Shown piece by piece: positions 1 through 12,900 of a DNA stretch of 64,000 nt (the first letter of the stretch is position 1; every line of letters starts with the position of its first letter). The notes under the pieces were generated by a model that saw only the letters and a list, made by a program, of their open reading frames with translations, was not told the origin of the DNA and did no database searches. This DNA is from Cymodocea nodosa. Lineage: Eukaryota > Streptophyta > Magnoliopsida > Alismatales > Cymodoceaceae. A program made the translations under genes and the position numbers. The stretch is taken from contig CM072344.1 in the NCBI GenBank assembly GCA_036874045.1, positions 13,860,501-13,924,500 of the forward strand. The letters run 5' to 3'.

Positions 1-859
1 CAGTTATTTATTCAATCACAGCCGACAATGAGCCCATCGCACCCGAATGCTGTCTGCCTGAGCCCAGATCGAAGCCTATGTTCGGCCCAATCGTAGCCTG
101 TTCCATGCCCCAACCTCGCCCAGCCATTTCGACCGCGTCCAACCCGCAGCACCGTAGTTTGCCATCGCCGGAACCTCACGGCGACCTACCTCTTCCGTCT
201 ACCCATCTTCCTCGACGCAGGTGAGGAAATCCCACGCCATTTCCGACCTGTCGACGGAGGCGTGGTTCCATTTTCACGCGATTCGCCAGATGGTCCTATG
301 CGTGATTCAAAACAAACCCTCCTCGCCCCCAGATCTTGGGTTCTCTTCAGACCCCTGCACGCCATACACCCATCTTCCACCTCGTTTACGCCCAGTCAAC
401 CATGCATGCATCTATATGGTTAAACATCATTTCGCAATATTCCATAATAAACCATGCATCCATGTAGTTTTAATTCGTGCATATTTAAATAATGATTATT
501 ATTAATCAAACAACCCATATATCTTAATTTTTGCATATTTTAATCAAGCATCATTTCATACATTACTAATCAATCTACCCATTATATTTTATTTTTTGCA
601 TGTTTAAATCGTGCATCATTATATAGATCATTAATCAATTAATCCATATCTAGTAATTTCTGCATACAATCCTGTAGCTATGCAACATCACACTTTACAT
701 AATTAAGTTTCTCAAAACCTACTTACGCGTGCCTCATATATCTCTAAAGGAACCAATACTTACATCTAGAGACAATGTGATACTTCATATTTAAGATGGT
801 GTAGGCTTGCACCGTGATATTTTTCATATTTGAGATGGTTTAAGTTCATATCTAATAAT
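1..859. other. Unassigned upstream DNA, GC-rich then AT-rich
   Basis: The first ~400 bases are distinctly richer in C and G than what follows, and the composition changes sharply near position 410. I find no convincing coding frame, RNA gene or transposon end. The short open frames on both strands lack recognisable protein motifs. It could be the edge of a repeat or gene lying left of the window. Confidence 0.4.
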
Positions 860-1215
860 GCATAACACTTCAATGCATTTTTGTAATTTAGCCATGCATA
901 GGGATATTTTTGTAATTTGGCCATGCATAAGAATATTTCGGTAATTAGACCATGTGAAGGGGAATTTTGGTAATTTGAATATGCTTAGAGGCATTTTGAT
1001 GACATAGGCATGTGTAGGGACATTTTCATAATATAGGCATGTGTAAGGGTACTTTTGGTAATATGGACACGTGTAGAGATGTACTTTTGTAATTTGGTCA
1101 TGCATAGAGACATTTTGGTAATTTAGACATGACAAGAGTATTACAACAATTTGGTCATGGTAGGGTATTTTGGTAATTTAACCGTGTGTAAAGATATTTG
1201 GGTAATTGGACATTG
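860..1215. repeat. Degenerate ~30 bp minisatellite
   Basis: Roughly a dozen imperfect tandem units of about 28-31 bases run through this stretch. Each is built on a phrase such as ATTTTGGTAATTTGGCCATG followed by a short variable spacer. The units differ from one another at many positions, so the array is old. The 103-codon open frame on the minus strand here (824-1135) is a by-product of the repeat and not a gene. Confidence 0.7.
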
Positions 1216-2589
1216 GCACATTCCCCCTCCAATATTTTGTTATTTATACATATATTTTTATGGTAAACGCATAGTTCAAATAATTTAGGTTCCAACTTGA
1301 GTGCCAATTCTGATGTGATAGTACTCAACGTCATTTAATGAGAGATATCTATTGGTACATTCACTTTCAAGCTCTTCCTGCTACCTAATTCCATCCTGTT
1401 TCGAAGTAATGAGTGTTTCCATTTGTAAGCTCATATACCTTTTCTATTGAACCTCGCGGCTTGTTTTACCTTTCATTTAGGTCCAAAAACTTCTTATTTT
1501 CTTTTTCTTCTAAGCCTATAAATGTCTATTCTCCTTCGATTGGGTCCTCAAAAGCCTAATTGCTCCCAAGTACGGGCCCTTGTAGCCCACCAACCTCATT
1601 GTGGGCTACGTGATCCATGATTATCTTTGTGTGTCTTATGATATGTAATGTTCTCCTTTCAAACTTTAAAGACTATTTTCATCTTTTTTAGACCCAAGTG
1701 GTCCATTATGTTCTTCATTTCTGCTAAAAATGACCTTACCTTTGTTGAGCAAAAAACTCGTGAAAAGAAACCCATTTTCTTGGACTCACTTTGTAAAATA
1801 AAAATTATCCAAGATCAATGCATATAGTTTACATCAAAATAAGTTGTAAGAAACTCACACTTATATCATAGAATGAAGATATTCTTAGATAATTTAAGTT
1901 TATATCCAGAAGTTATATATATTTTTTGTCATTTTAGATATTTATATTTCATGTTTAAATATCTTTCCTTGATATTATGTTCAAAGAGTACATACATCTA
2001 CTTTGTGTCCTTCTGAAAGTACTCAAAGATCTGAAAACTTTCTAACTGGTGGTGTTGGTAGCCTTGGAAGTGTAATTTGGCATCACTCTTTCCTTTTCCA
2101 AAAAGTCTTTGGCAGCATTTGTTGTTGTTGTTGATTATTATTTCACACATATATGTATTGGTCGACATATAAGTACTTGTCCAATTGATTTTCTACATAT
2201 ATGTGTTTATAAAATATTATTATAAGTGTCTTTTAACTTTAACCCTATATTATATTATTACAGGTACCCAAGCGCCCACACTTGCAACAAATGCAGTCGT
2301 ACCTCACAGGCGGAGAGATCGGTGCGGTGTGCTTTTGATTTTAGAAGTTATTACGAAATGTTTGGAACTAACTTTAAGTGCTGAGTTGTAAAAAATATAT
2401 GCATCTGAAGATACGCTTCAGTGTAGTTCTTCTTTGAAGTATCTGCATTGGTTCTTTGCAACTTTAAAGAAGAGCACAATTCTATAAGAACAAACATATC
2501 TTATTGATGTTTGAGATTTTTTTTAATCTACGAAAAGACAATAGTTTCGTGTTTGAGATTTCTCTTATCAATGTTTTTCATTTTTTTAT
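1216..2589. other. AT-rich intergenic DNA with one dispersed repeat
   Basis: No gene is visible. The section at about 1600-1790 resembles 33690-33830 elsewhere in the window: both run through a TTATGA..TGTAAT..TTC phrase, then AAGAC(T/C)ATTTTCA(T/C)CTTTT, then a GACC(C)AA phrase. This points to a dispersed repeat family, possibly an LTR remnant. The rest is low-complexity AT-rich sequence. Confidence 0.4.
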
Positions 2590-3110
2590 AAGGAAGTGTT
2601 TGTATATTTTAAAAATGGTGGAAAGAAAATGATAGAATATTAGGAAAATTGATAGAAAGAAAAATAACAAAAAAGTAATAGAAAATCAGTAAAAAGTCAA
2701 AATGTTTGTACATAAAATAGAAAATGATAAAATATAAAATATGTATATTTATTCATAGAAAATGTTGAAATTGATAAATTAAATATTTTTTGTATTTATT
2801 TGTAATACGGAGAATAAAAAAATTTACCATAGATAATACAAGATAGAGTTATTTGTGATAATAGTTACAATATAAAATATATTTCACATATCTCTCGTAA
2901 TATCAATTTCCATCTAGTAAGAATATAAATAATTTTCATATCAAAATTATATATTATTAATATATTTTATGATAATTTATTTTTTCATTTTTCATTAGTT
3001 TCGAATATCAAGAAATTGAAAAATGAAAGAAAATTTTTCTTATATATAGAAAAAAAAAATATTAAAATTTTTCAAAAATCTATTTGATACAGAAACACTT
3101 AAAAAATAAT
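2590..3110. mobile_element. Possible AT-rich MITE-like element
   Basis: A very AT-rich, non-coding block of about 500 bases begins with AAGTGTTTGTAT and ends with the inverted, imperfect match (reverse complement AAGTGTTTCTGTATC). The ends suggest short terminal inverted repeats. I could not define a clean target-site duplication, so this is a weak call. It lies about 300 bases upstream of the peptidase gene start. Confidence 0.3.
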
Positions 3111-3273
3111 AAAATTTTTATTTGATGCACAACACCTCCCTTAGAAGAAGACAAAAATTGGATATATATTTCTTTTGACGGTGAGTTGCTCAGCAAAATT
3201 TGGATATTGGAAGGGTGAAATCCGAAAAGGGAAAAAGAACGGCTGACGCAAACTTTGCATGGTACAAGTCTGC

Positions 3274-3289
3274 CACGTGTACAAGATAA
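3274..3289 (+). promoter_or_regulatory. G-box and I-box upstream of the CtpA-type gene
   Basis: A palindromic G-box core CACGTG lies at 3274-3279, and a GATAA I-box at 3285-3289, about 120 bases before the predicted start codon. G-box/I-box pairs are classical light-responsive motifs of nuclear genes for plastid proteins, which fits the downstream gene. Their use here is inferred. Depending on the true transcription start they could lie in the 5' leader. Confidence 0.4.
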
Positions 3290-3374
3290 AAGGGCAGGGT
3301 GTTCATTCCTTTGCCCTCGGTCCACCTCCAACCGCGAGGGACGAGAAGACACGACCAGACGAGGTTGGACGAGT

Positions 3375-3395
3375 GCTGCTGCTGCTGCTGCTGCT
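3375..3395 (+). repeat. (GCT)7 microsatellite just before the CtpA start codon
   Basis: Seven perfect GCT units end nine bases before the ATG at 3405. In the frame of the gene they would read as alanines, but there is no in-frame ATG upstream, so they most likely belong to the 5' leader. Confidence 0.8.
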
Positions 3396-3404
3396 TCCAC
3401 CTCC

Positions 3405-6400
3405 ATGGACTCCGTCATCTCGTCTTCCTTCCCTCCTCCTCTCCTACTCTCCACCTCCAACCGCAGGTACTCCAGATCCCTCGCGCCTGCTGGACGCCAA
3501 TGTGTAATCTCCCCTCCTCGATGTCGACACCGGTTTTCTCCCTTTCATTTGCAATTTTTTTTACTTTCAATAGAGAAGGAATTGAAATCGTGCACTTGGA
3601 CGAAGGTTTCGACTCCAAGAATCCTTTCGTTTTTCGTTACTTCGAAGCATGGCTTTTTGTTGTTGCCGTAGTTCGAGTCCGGAATAGTAACGCCGTTGTT
3701 TTTTGATAATTAACCAACTATATTTGGATATTTTATGGAAAAAGAAGTTTCCTGCGAACTTTATAGATATTTAGTTTATCAATTTGAATATTGAAACTAT
3801 GCAGTTTGGGAATTAGATCACACGTTTCTCGTGGGTGATGGGTTTTGCTTCTAGACTGATTAAATGCCTTCTTGTTCTTGACTCTAGTTTAAGAATGTCG
3901 AATTGTATCACGCAAAATCCTAGCTTGATAGAAGATTTTTCTCACATAATTACTGCCTTTATATTCGCATAGATTATTTGTAATTCCTAACGAATGCAGA
4001 CATACTAGCCCCATGTAGTTTTATTTTATCATAGTTCTGTTTTCAAGACAGTTTAAACTTGTTTGTAGGTCCTGGAGTATAAAGGGCAGACAACCGCTGC
4101 ACTCCAACCAAGTTACTTTGGCATTTCTTTGCAATTTACAGAACGTAAATCCATTAGAAGGAGAGAAATTTGCAAACGAGTCACATTTTCTGGAAGAGCC
4201 ATGCAGCACATTTACAAATTTCAGAAGCAATTTCACAATATTTTTAGCTTTCCGGCTCGAAATTGGTTACTACTGCTCAATTTCAGTAACATAGATTTCA
4301 GGCGATCTATTATCAATCTTAAGAAGATATTAAATTTTCAAGTCAATTGGGGGACCGATATCCCTTTTTCCCTAATCCGGCCTACCTTGGTTTTCTTGCT
4401 TATGGTGTCGCTACCAGTGACGGTTAATAAGTCTCCATCCTGTGAGTATTTTTTTCTGGAACTTACCTGTTAGTATGTTTCTTATTACATGTTTCACTCG
4501 GTCTTTTTTTATTGAAATTTAGTATTGCAATTATACTACAAACATTGCATGATTCAAATGCAGGGTCACTCACAGAGGAAAATATTCTTTTTCTAGAGGC
4601 ATGGAAGACTGTTGATCGAGCTTATGTTGACAAAACTTTCAATGGACAAAGTTGGTTTCGCTACAGAGAACAAGCACTTCGCAATGAACCAATGAACACA
4701 CGAGAAGAAACATGTACATTTATGTTTGTCAAATTCATTCAAAAGTAAACTTACGAAAATGCACACAACCTTTCTCTTAGACTTGATTAAGCCTTGGTTG
4801 TGTGTGTTTTTACATTGTTTTTGCTTCTGGAATGGGGCAATGTGTTTGAACTGTACATTATCTTGATGGCTTGATTATTTGACACATAACTCAAAGGTAA
4901 AAAAATTTTGTAACAACATGGTTGAGTACAAAATTGATACAAATAGATATACACTTAATGTATTATAATCTGAAAAATCGATTGAGTTTCTATATATATG
5001 ACCATTGGTATTTATGACCTTATTTTAGCATTTCTGATCCTTTACCATGAGACAAACCGATTCCCATTGATTGACTTTGGTACATAATTGTTGCCTTTTT
5101 GGTAGATTGAGAAAAATACATGTATTTTGCTATTCCCTCACTATCAATTTAGCATATAGCCTCATCAATTATTCTGCAAATTTTCAACACATAATGACAA
5201 ATTCAATGCACATTCTAACATAATTTTTATTGAAACACATTTATAGACACAGTCTCTTTGTTTTTATTTGAAAAACAAGTTACTTGTTAATATCCTAAAA
5301 TAAATCAGTTTTTGTAGTTGTGCCTCAAATTTCGAAGCCCACACATCAATACCCTAAGCTAGGCACATTGGAACTTGCAAAGTTACAGTTTTTAACCAAA
5401 ATGGTTTTTTTTCCTTCCATGTGTTTTCCCCTAAAAGTTCTTCCCCACACTAAAATTCAAATCCCAAATTGGTAGATGGATGTTGGTAAATCATCAAGAT
5501 CCAACAAGAAAAAATGGAAAATGATCCCAAATACAACTAAAAATTTTAATTAATTACATCTAAATCACAATATTATTTACTAATTTCTTTACCCACATAA
5601 CAAACTAATCACACCTTGCTTATTTTCAACTTATGGGCCACTAAACTCTTTAGATGGTTAAAGTTTCTTTCAGGATAACATAGGCTAAATATTGCTTGTC
5701 TTGCATAACATGTTGCTATTGACACATGCCATACCTTGGTTTAATAGGGTACACATCTAAATATTATCAATGTGCTTTAACTTACTTTTTTCTGAAAGAC
5801 AGCTTGTAAGCCATTTATTTTTATAGTGTCTTGCTGCTTCTTTTGAATAGTTGAATTTTTGACCATATGTTCTAAAGATGCAATGTACATGTATTACATG
5901 TACCCCACTTCTTAAAGTGTTTGGAGTCTGAAGTACCATGTGAGGGTCTAAATTGCTCTCTTTGCTTCCATTTCTCTTTGTAAAACTATCACTTTTCTTT
6001 GTTCACCATGTTGGGCAAGTAGTCAATCTTGTCGTCATTGTCATCAATAGGAATAGATTTTGAGAATCTCTGACTCTGTTCTAGACTGTCATGAAATGTA
6101 ATTCCCTGAGCATTCTGCTTTAAGATGTTTTTGAACTGCTCATCTCTCTTGTACTTCTCAATCTTTTCCATATTTATATCCCTTAACAATTTCCTTAGTT
6201 GATGTTTGACACTGGTAGGACATGAATGACACTTTATAACATTGCTTTAGTCACCAACTAGATGCTGTTTCAATCTAGATACACCACTTCCTCTTATTTT
6301 CTTCCCACAGTATCGACATTGAATCTTTTTCCTATTGTTATCAATAGGAAACCCTTGGAGTTAATCAAGATCTTCATTTCTAGCAAGATTCTACTCATAA

Positions 6401-6844
6401 TGATGCTTTGGTTAGATCTGCTTGTCATCTTCACTAGTACAATAACATAAGTTAAAACTTTATCATTTTTATAATTGATCAAATGAAATCAATGCAATTC
6501 ATGTATTGCACAAAGATTTACTATAAAACAGTGAAAAAGTTAAAATATAGAAAAATCAGAAATTAAAATCATGAAAAATACTTGAAAACAGTCTTTTTTT
6601 TTTCCAAAAATATCATGAACAAACTGAAAATACATTTTTTAAATATATCTTCATTTCATTCAATAAATAAAGAAAAACAGAAATTTCAGGAAAATATAGT
6701 TATATTACCAATAATTTCCGACTATGGGGAAAAAAATTAATGTAAATCATTAAAAACCTGAAATTTATCATTACTCTACAAATCTATCTAAGATTTGCTG
6801 ATTTCATTCTTAAAATCTATGAAGCCTTGAAGGGCGACATATAT

Positions 6845-6925
<81 letters not shown>

Positions 6926-9900
6926 TAGATAAATGGATATCCAGTTGTCCTATAGTACATAACAACAACCAAATATAGAAAGATTCTAATAACTTTAGCA
7001 ATTCATATTCTCTTACATTTATACACTATTTACCATTTTCTTTTCTTTCCTTTATTGTTTGTTTTTCTATGTAAAGTATACAGGCATTTTAAAAATATTA
7101 TACTAGCATGCCATACCTGTGTTCTTGTTAATAATCACAATGATAGGTTTTTAAGGCATATAAACAAGTTGTAATTTCTTTTAGGTTATTTGTTTTGGTT
7201 TCATCTAATTTGAATGGTAATCTGCTTTAGATGCAGCAATTAAAAAGATGCTTTCAACATTAAATGATCCTTTCACTCGCTTTCTGGAACCGGAAAAGCT
7301 GAAGAGTTTGCGGGTAAATTCTAATTCTTTTGTATCTTAAGTACTGGTTCATGATGCAATTGGGTATTCCAGAAGAGAAGCCATGGGGTGTAGTGTTGCA
7401 TTGCTACTACAATGCCATGTAAATAAACTATTTTTTATTACAGCAATATTGTAACATCTTATAGCTAAACTAACACCTTTGAATTACATAGACATTGTGA
7501 GGAATATATAATTGTGCATAATCTATTGTTGAGTCTGACTGCATTCTTTAAAAGTTAACATGTACAAATTAAGGTTGAAAGTTAGTTTTAGGGTACTTTA
7601 GGAAGTCCAATTCTAAGCTTCCTTTGTGACTTAAATGCAATAAACAAATTCAGTATTCTCCACTGTAAATCAGAACAAAATCAAGAGAATTTACTTTTCA
7701 TGACAATAAGTAGATGTCTAGAAATAGACGTTTATGATGATGAAAACTCCTCACTGGAACTTTACCTTTTCAGTTCCTTATCAGATCCTTGACAAAAATC
7801 TCTTTCTATTGAAATTGACTGAAAGTAAAAGATTATTGTCATTGACCCTGAAGTTGGATTACGGCATTGCTGTTGACATTGTTTTTTGCAATTATTGTTG
7901 TCATTGTTGGAAACAAGTAATTTATAACAAGTTTAATTGAAAGAAAATTAAAGAAATGCATGTATACAATTGAAGAAAACACTTTACCCACATTTGTCAG
8001 AATTTAAAAGCACATTTGTCTGTGTTGCTTTTTTAACATCCAATGTTTCTAAATATTGTTAAGCATATGCAATTAGAGCAGATTGGAAATATAGGCATAA
8101 CTCTTCATGTGGTTCTGCATGCAATAAAATGCCTTTGGTACAGATACTGCTGTTTCTTGCAGTTGTTTTTTTAGAATGACTGTATAGATTACCTTTTATT
8201 CTACATTCATCCCATGTGGCAAGTACTTACCAAATGAATCCCACTGTCAGCCATGCTAGTTAATTCATCAAACTCTTCTTGCTTATATAACTATGAAATA
8301 AGGTGCTTATTGCATTATTTACGAGTCCTTGTACTCATTTTGTGGTTTACACATGTCATCTTTCTTTTGTTTGAAGGCAGTCTGGCACTCAAGGTGCTCT
8401 TACTGGTGTAGGATTGTCGATTGCTTATCCCACTGGAATAGACATGTCTTCTTCAGGGCTTGTTGTGATCTCATCAACTCCAGGAGGCCCTGCATATAGG
8501 GCTGGAATTTTGCCTGGAGACATAATTTTGGCCATTGGTGATGCAAGTACAGAAGGGATGGACATATATGATGCAGCAGAGCGCTTGCAGTAAGTTCATC
8601 TAAAAAAATTAAACATTTTCCTCGTGCCTTCTCTTTATATACCAAGTTGGAAAGTTCCATTTTGCAGGCCATGTGTATTTCAAGATACAATTTTATTTTC
8701 AGCTGGATGCCTGACAGTTTCTTTTTGTTTGTCTGAGAGCCACTTGTCCTGCAACATAGGCCTTTGTTGTGCCTGTCCTTGTCCTTCATATGTGTGAGCC
8801 ATTAGTCTTATACTTGTGTTGTTCCAGGAGCTGGCAATAGCCATTTGGTGGGGTCACTCCACCAGATTTTATGATAGTTGTTTATATCTTGTCTTGAGCT
8901 CAAGCAAGGCCCACTACCATGGAGAGCATGATAGGTCTAAACATTTGTACTTCCCACTTGATCTCATCTTTCAACCATTATTAAATCAAATAACGAGGAA
9001 GCCTGCACTCATCCAATGCATTTGGTTGGATAGCTGATTACCCGTTCAAATTGGCTCCGGTACTCCTTTAGTGAGCCATCTTGCTTCAATATATTGAGTG
9101 CCCCAACTAGTTCCTTGTATTGTATTGCTTGAAAGTGAACTTCCAGTGCCACCTTATAATCCTCCTAGGTAGCTTGGGGTTGACTCTTCAATTATGACCT
9201 ATGCCATTGGAGGGTGTCCCCCTTGACTTAGGGAGAGAAGTCAAGAACACCTTTTGATTTAATAGAGTTTGTTGGTATCCAAAAAGTTGCTCTTGGTAAA
9301 TCCCATACGTTGGGATCTTCTACCACTTCATAGCAGGGAATGTTGAGCATCAGCAATCTCATGCAGATGGCATCTTTGTTCCTATCTTCCGGTAGGGTAG
9401 TGGCTTTCATCGTTGCACCAAGCTCAAAGACAACTCTTCATTCTAAGCATTTAATCTCTCAACCTTGTCCATGAAGACATCACTCATCACATTGACATTT
9501 GACATTTCATTGACATATATGAACAATGTTTAATCATGTCAATCATTTAGCTGCAAGTAGACTTGAACGTTGGTCAACCATATTGATAATTAAAAAGCGC
9601 TAATAGTAGTTATTAATGTATACACCATCATCAAGCACAGCAATAGTCAATCACATCAACTTTCATCCAACAAGCAGACAAAGAATAACTAATAATGTTG
9701 GCAAGTAAGGTAGGAGAGGCTTGTATCATGATTCGTGACAATAAGAGAAATTGATGCACACGCTAGGGTGTTCCTTTGCCAATGCCTCTCTCCTTCTTTA
9801 TAAAGCTTAGACTTTGGTACTATGACAAGTGGAACAAGGCTTTCACTAGGTTCATCCATGGACGTTGAGTCAAGGCCTAAGATCAGGCTGTAAGGTGTAG

Positions 9901-12900
9901 TCGATGGACAATAGGTGAATATTCCTATACTGCCCCTTGTTGGTCCTTGAGAGATAGAGGAGGCTAGGTTATCCTAGTGTCATTAATGATTAGGATTATC
10001 CCATATTTGTAGGAATACAAGAGACCAAATCGATATGCCCCACCAAACCTTTGACTCTCTCATGGCATGTGGGCCCCACCATGTACGTATCTATGGCACT
10101 AATCTATAACACTTATCTATAACATTAATATAACAATAATATTATAGATAATCATAATTTCACCAAACTTTGCACTGATGTGGTTGAAAAATAATAGAGA
10201 CAATAGCACAACTAATTAACTAGCATGATAAGTACACAACATGACCCATTTATACATAGGCAGTGAATGTACTGATACTAAATAGATTGTATTTTTCTTG
10301 TTCATGCCACTTCCTCGATAATTGAAAGCATCTACATCAACAGAATAAGTAAACTGAAATATATAAGCAAGTTTATTTCCTTTCACTTATTTTTCTGGGA
10401 TGTGTACTACAGTTGCTTATGTGACCTTCAAATGATTGGTTGCCAGCGGGAAGAAAATGTTAAACATGTTCTTCTATTTTCTTCTTATAACTTGATAATT
10501 TTAATTTGCCAGAAGGATGCAGCCATTTTTTTGCCTTTAATTAGTGGATTGCAGTTTATTCTTTGACTCGGTCTAATAGTGATGTTTTCCAGGGGACCAG
10601 AGGGCAGCTCAGTGGAGTTAGTAATAAGAAGTGGAGCTGAAGGAAAACATCTAATTTTGATGTAAGAGTCAATTATTCATACTTTGTCATCCATGATGAT
10701 CAAAAATTAGGTTGACAACTCTTGTGGTTGATAATTCCAAGTGGGGTAAAACAGAATTGCTTGTCTTTACAGACCCATGAAAAATATATATGCTCCAAAA
10801 AATTTATTCTAATATTGTTTCTGAAAATGGTCATTTAGTGACTTTTTTTTCATGTTACATGTTATTATAAATTTGACAGGCGGGAGAAAGTAACAATCAA
10901 TCCAGTGAAATCTAGGGTTTGCGAGATTTCAGTTCCAGGAAAGGAGATATCCAGAATTGGCTATATTAAACTGACTACTTTTAACCAAAATTCTTCAGGT
11001 GTGTGAATCTCTAGGTACATTTTCTTGGGATGAAATCTCTTCCAGTCATGCAGTATACTACACTTTACATGGGGGCCAAATCTTTTCCTGTTACACATCT
11101 CCTTGTCATAAATTCCAACCAAGATTGGACAATGAAATAAGGAAGATGAAACTTGAAAGGATATAAGCAACAGAAAGAAGATTTTTACAAGTAAATTTCA
11201 GCCAAAAATTGCAAACATCCTGATGCACGAAGAAAACTACATATTCTGCTTTACCTTATGTATAAAATTGACAGTTTTTTCATATTGATTGACAAAACTA
11301 CTCTTAGGGCTCATTTGGCTAACTGTAATCAACATGTAATGTAAGGTAATCTAATTGAATTATGTTTCGCAATTATATTACAATATTTGAGTTTTTGTTA
11401 TTATAAGTTTTAATATTAGATTATGAGAAATTATGTCCTTTGGAATATCACTCAAATAGCTAAATATGAGCTTAAATGATAAAATTTATTCTTTATATAA
11501 TCTTATAATTAGATTACATTTGGATGCCAAACATTGTAATTAGACTACGTAATATAATTTTATATTACATGTAAATTATGGTCAACAAATGGAATCTTAA
11601 TGTGATCCTTTCATATTCTTTTGTCCCCTAATGAAAATACCATTAGTGTGGTTCTTTTAGTACACTTATGTCCCTTCACAAAAATATGGTTGGTGCAATT
11701 CTTTTGTTAGTCTTATGTCATCTTTGACCTTATACATGAAAGGGCATACATTTTGATCAAAGATTATCGTTCTGTTGTTTATGAAAATAGTTGTCTCCCT
11801 GAAGTCCATCCATTCAAGAAAAGATTTGTTGCTAGTTTTCCCATTCAAATTATTGGAATAGGATGTGTAGCCTTTCAATGGTGCTTCGCAGCCTTTTTGC
11901 TTAAAATAGTGCAATACCTTTATTACTTTTATGTCCTCTTTGAAAAGTAATTTTTGTAGTTTGATTGACAAAATACACTGTAATTTCTTATTACCCTTAT
12001 GTCCTCTTTTAAAATTAATTTTGGTGAAAAAAGAAACAAAATGATGTATTGGCTAATTGCAAAAATAATTTCTAATATATAAGATCAGTCTATCTTGAAT
12101 TTTTTGTGATTATTTGTTATATGACTTTTTTTCAAATGATTTCTGAGATAACCATATAAAATTTTTGACTCTCCTTAAGAATGATTCCGAGAAAGTAAAT
12201 ACCACAGGAACATGTGTAGCTGTCAGTGTCTCTCAGGTTGGTAAGTGCACTCAAAATATGCCACCAGTAGGATTAATTGATTAAAGTAAGCTAAAAATTA
12301 GTTCTAAATTAAAATTATTGAGAAATACTTTAAGAGTACAAAGGATTTAAATTGAGTAAACCTAAAGTTAAATATATAGAATCTAGGTTTAATTAAATTT
12401 AGAATAATGATGAAAGTTATACTTAGATGGTCATGAGATCTATAAAAGCAAGACTTTTAAATACTTACGATATGTAATAAGTAGTAATGTTGAAATTATA
12501 GAAAATATTATTCATACAATTAATGTAGGATGGATGAAGTAGAAAAATGTTTTTAGAGTGTTATTTGATAACAGGATACCATTCAAATTAAAATGAAAAT
12601 TCTATAAAATTGCCATTTGCCTAGCCATACTTTATGACTTAGAATGTTGGACTATAAAACATGTTCTATGCAAAAAGTTAATGTTACTAGTATGCACGTG
12701 CTTAGATGGATGAGTGGTATTATTATAAAGAATCTGAAAAATGATTTCATTAGGAATAAAGGAAGAGTTGCACTTATTGAAGATAAAATTAGAGAAAATT
12801 GGAGAAAATTGGGCTTCTGATCATATCTTAAGGAAACTTAAGAATGCATCATTTAGGAGAGAAAAATTTATTAGTGTTGAAGAAATTAAAAAGTTAGAGG

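Larger units (their letters stand above)
4714..7230. other. CtpA intron 3
   Basis: A 2.5 kb intron bounded by a GTACAT donor and a TTTAG acceptor. Besides the hAT-derived piece and the GATA/GA microsatellite given separately, it is AT-rich and shows no other recognisable feature. Confidence 0.75.

Noticed and set aside
824-1135. 103-codon minus-strand open frame rich in Tyr, His and Asn
   Set aside because: Its repeated peptide phrases simply mirror the minisatellite.
3080-3460. 126-codon minus-strand frame overlapping the CtpA start
   Set aside because: Shadow of the GCT repeat and exon 1. It contains poly-Ala/Glu and no domain.
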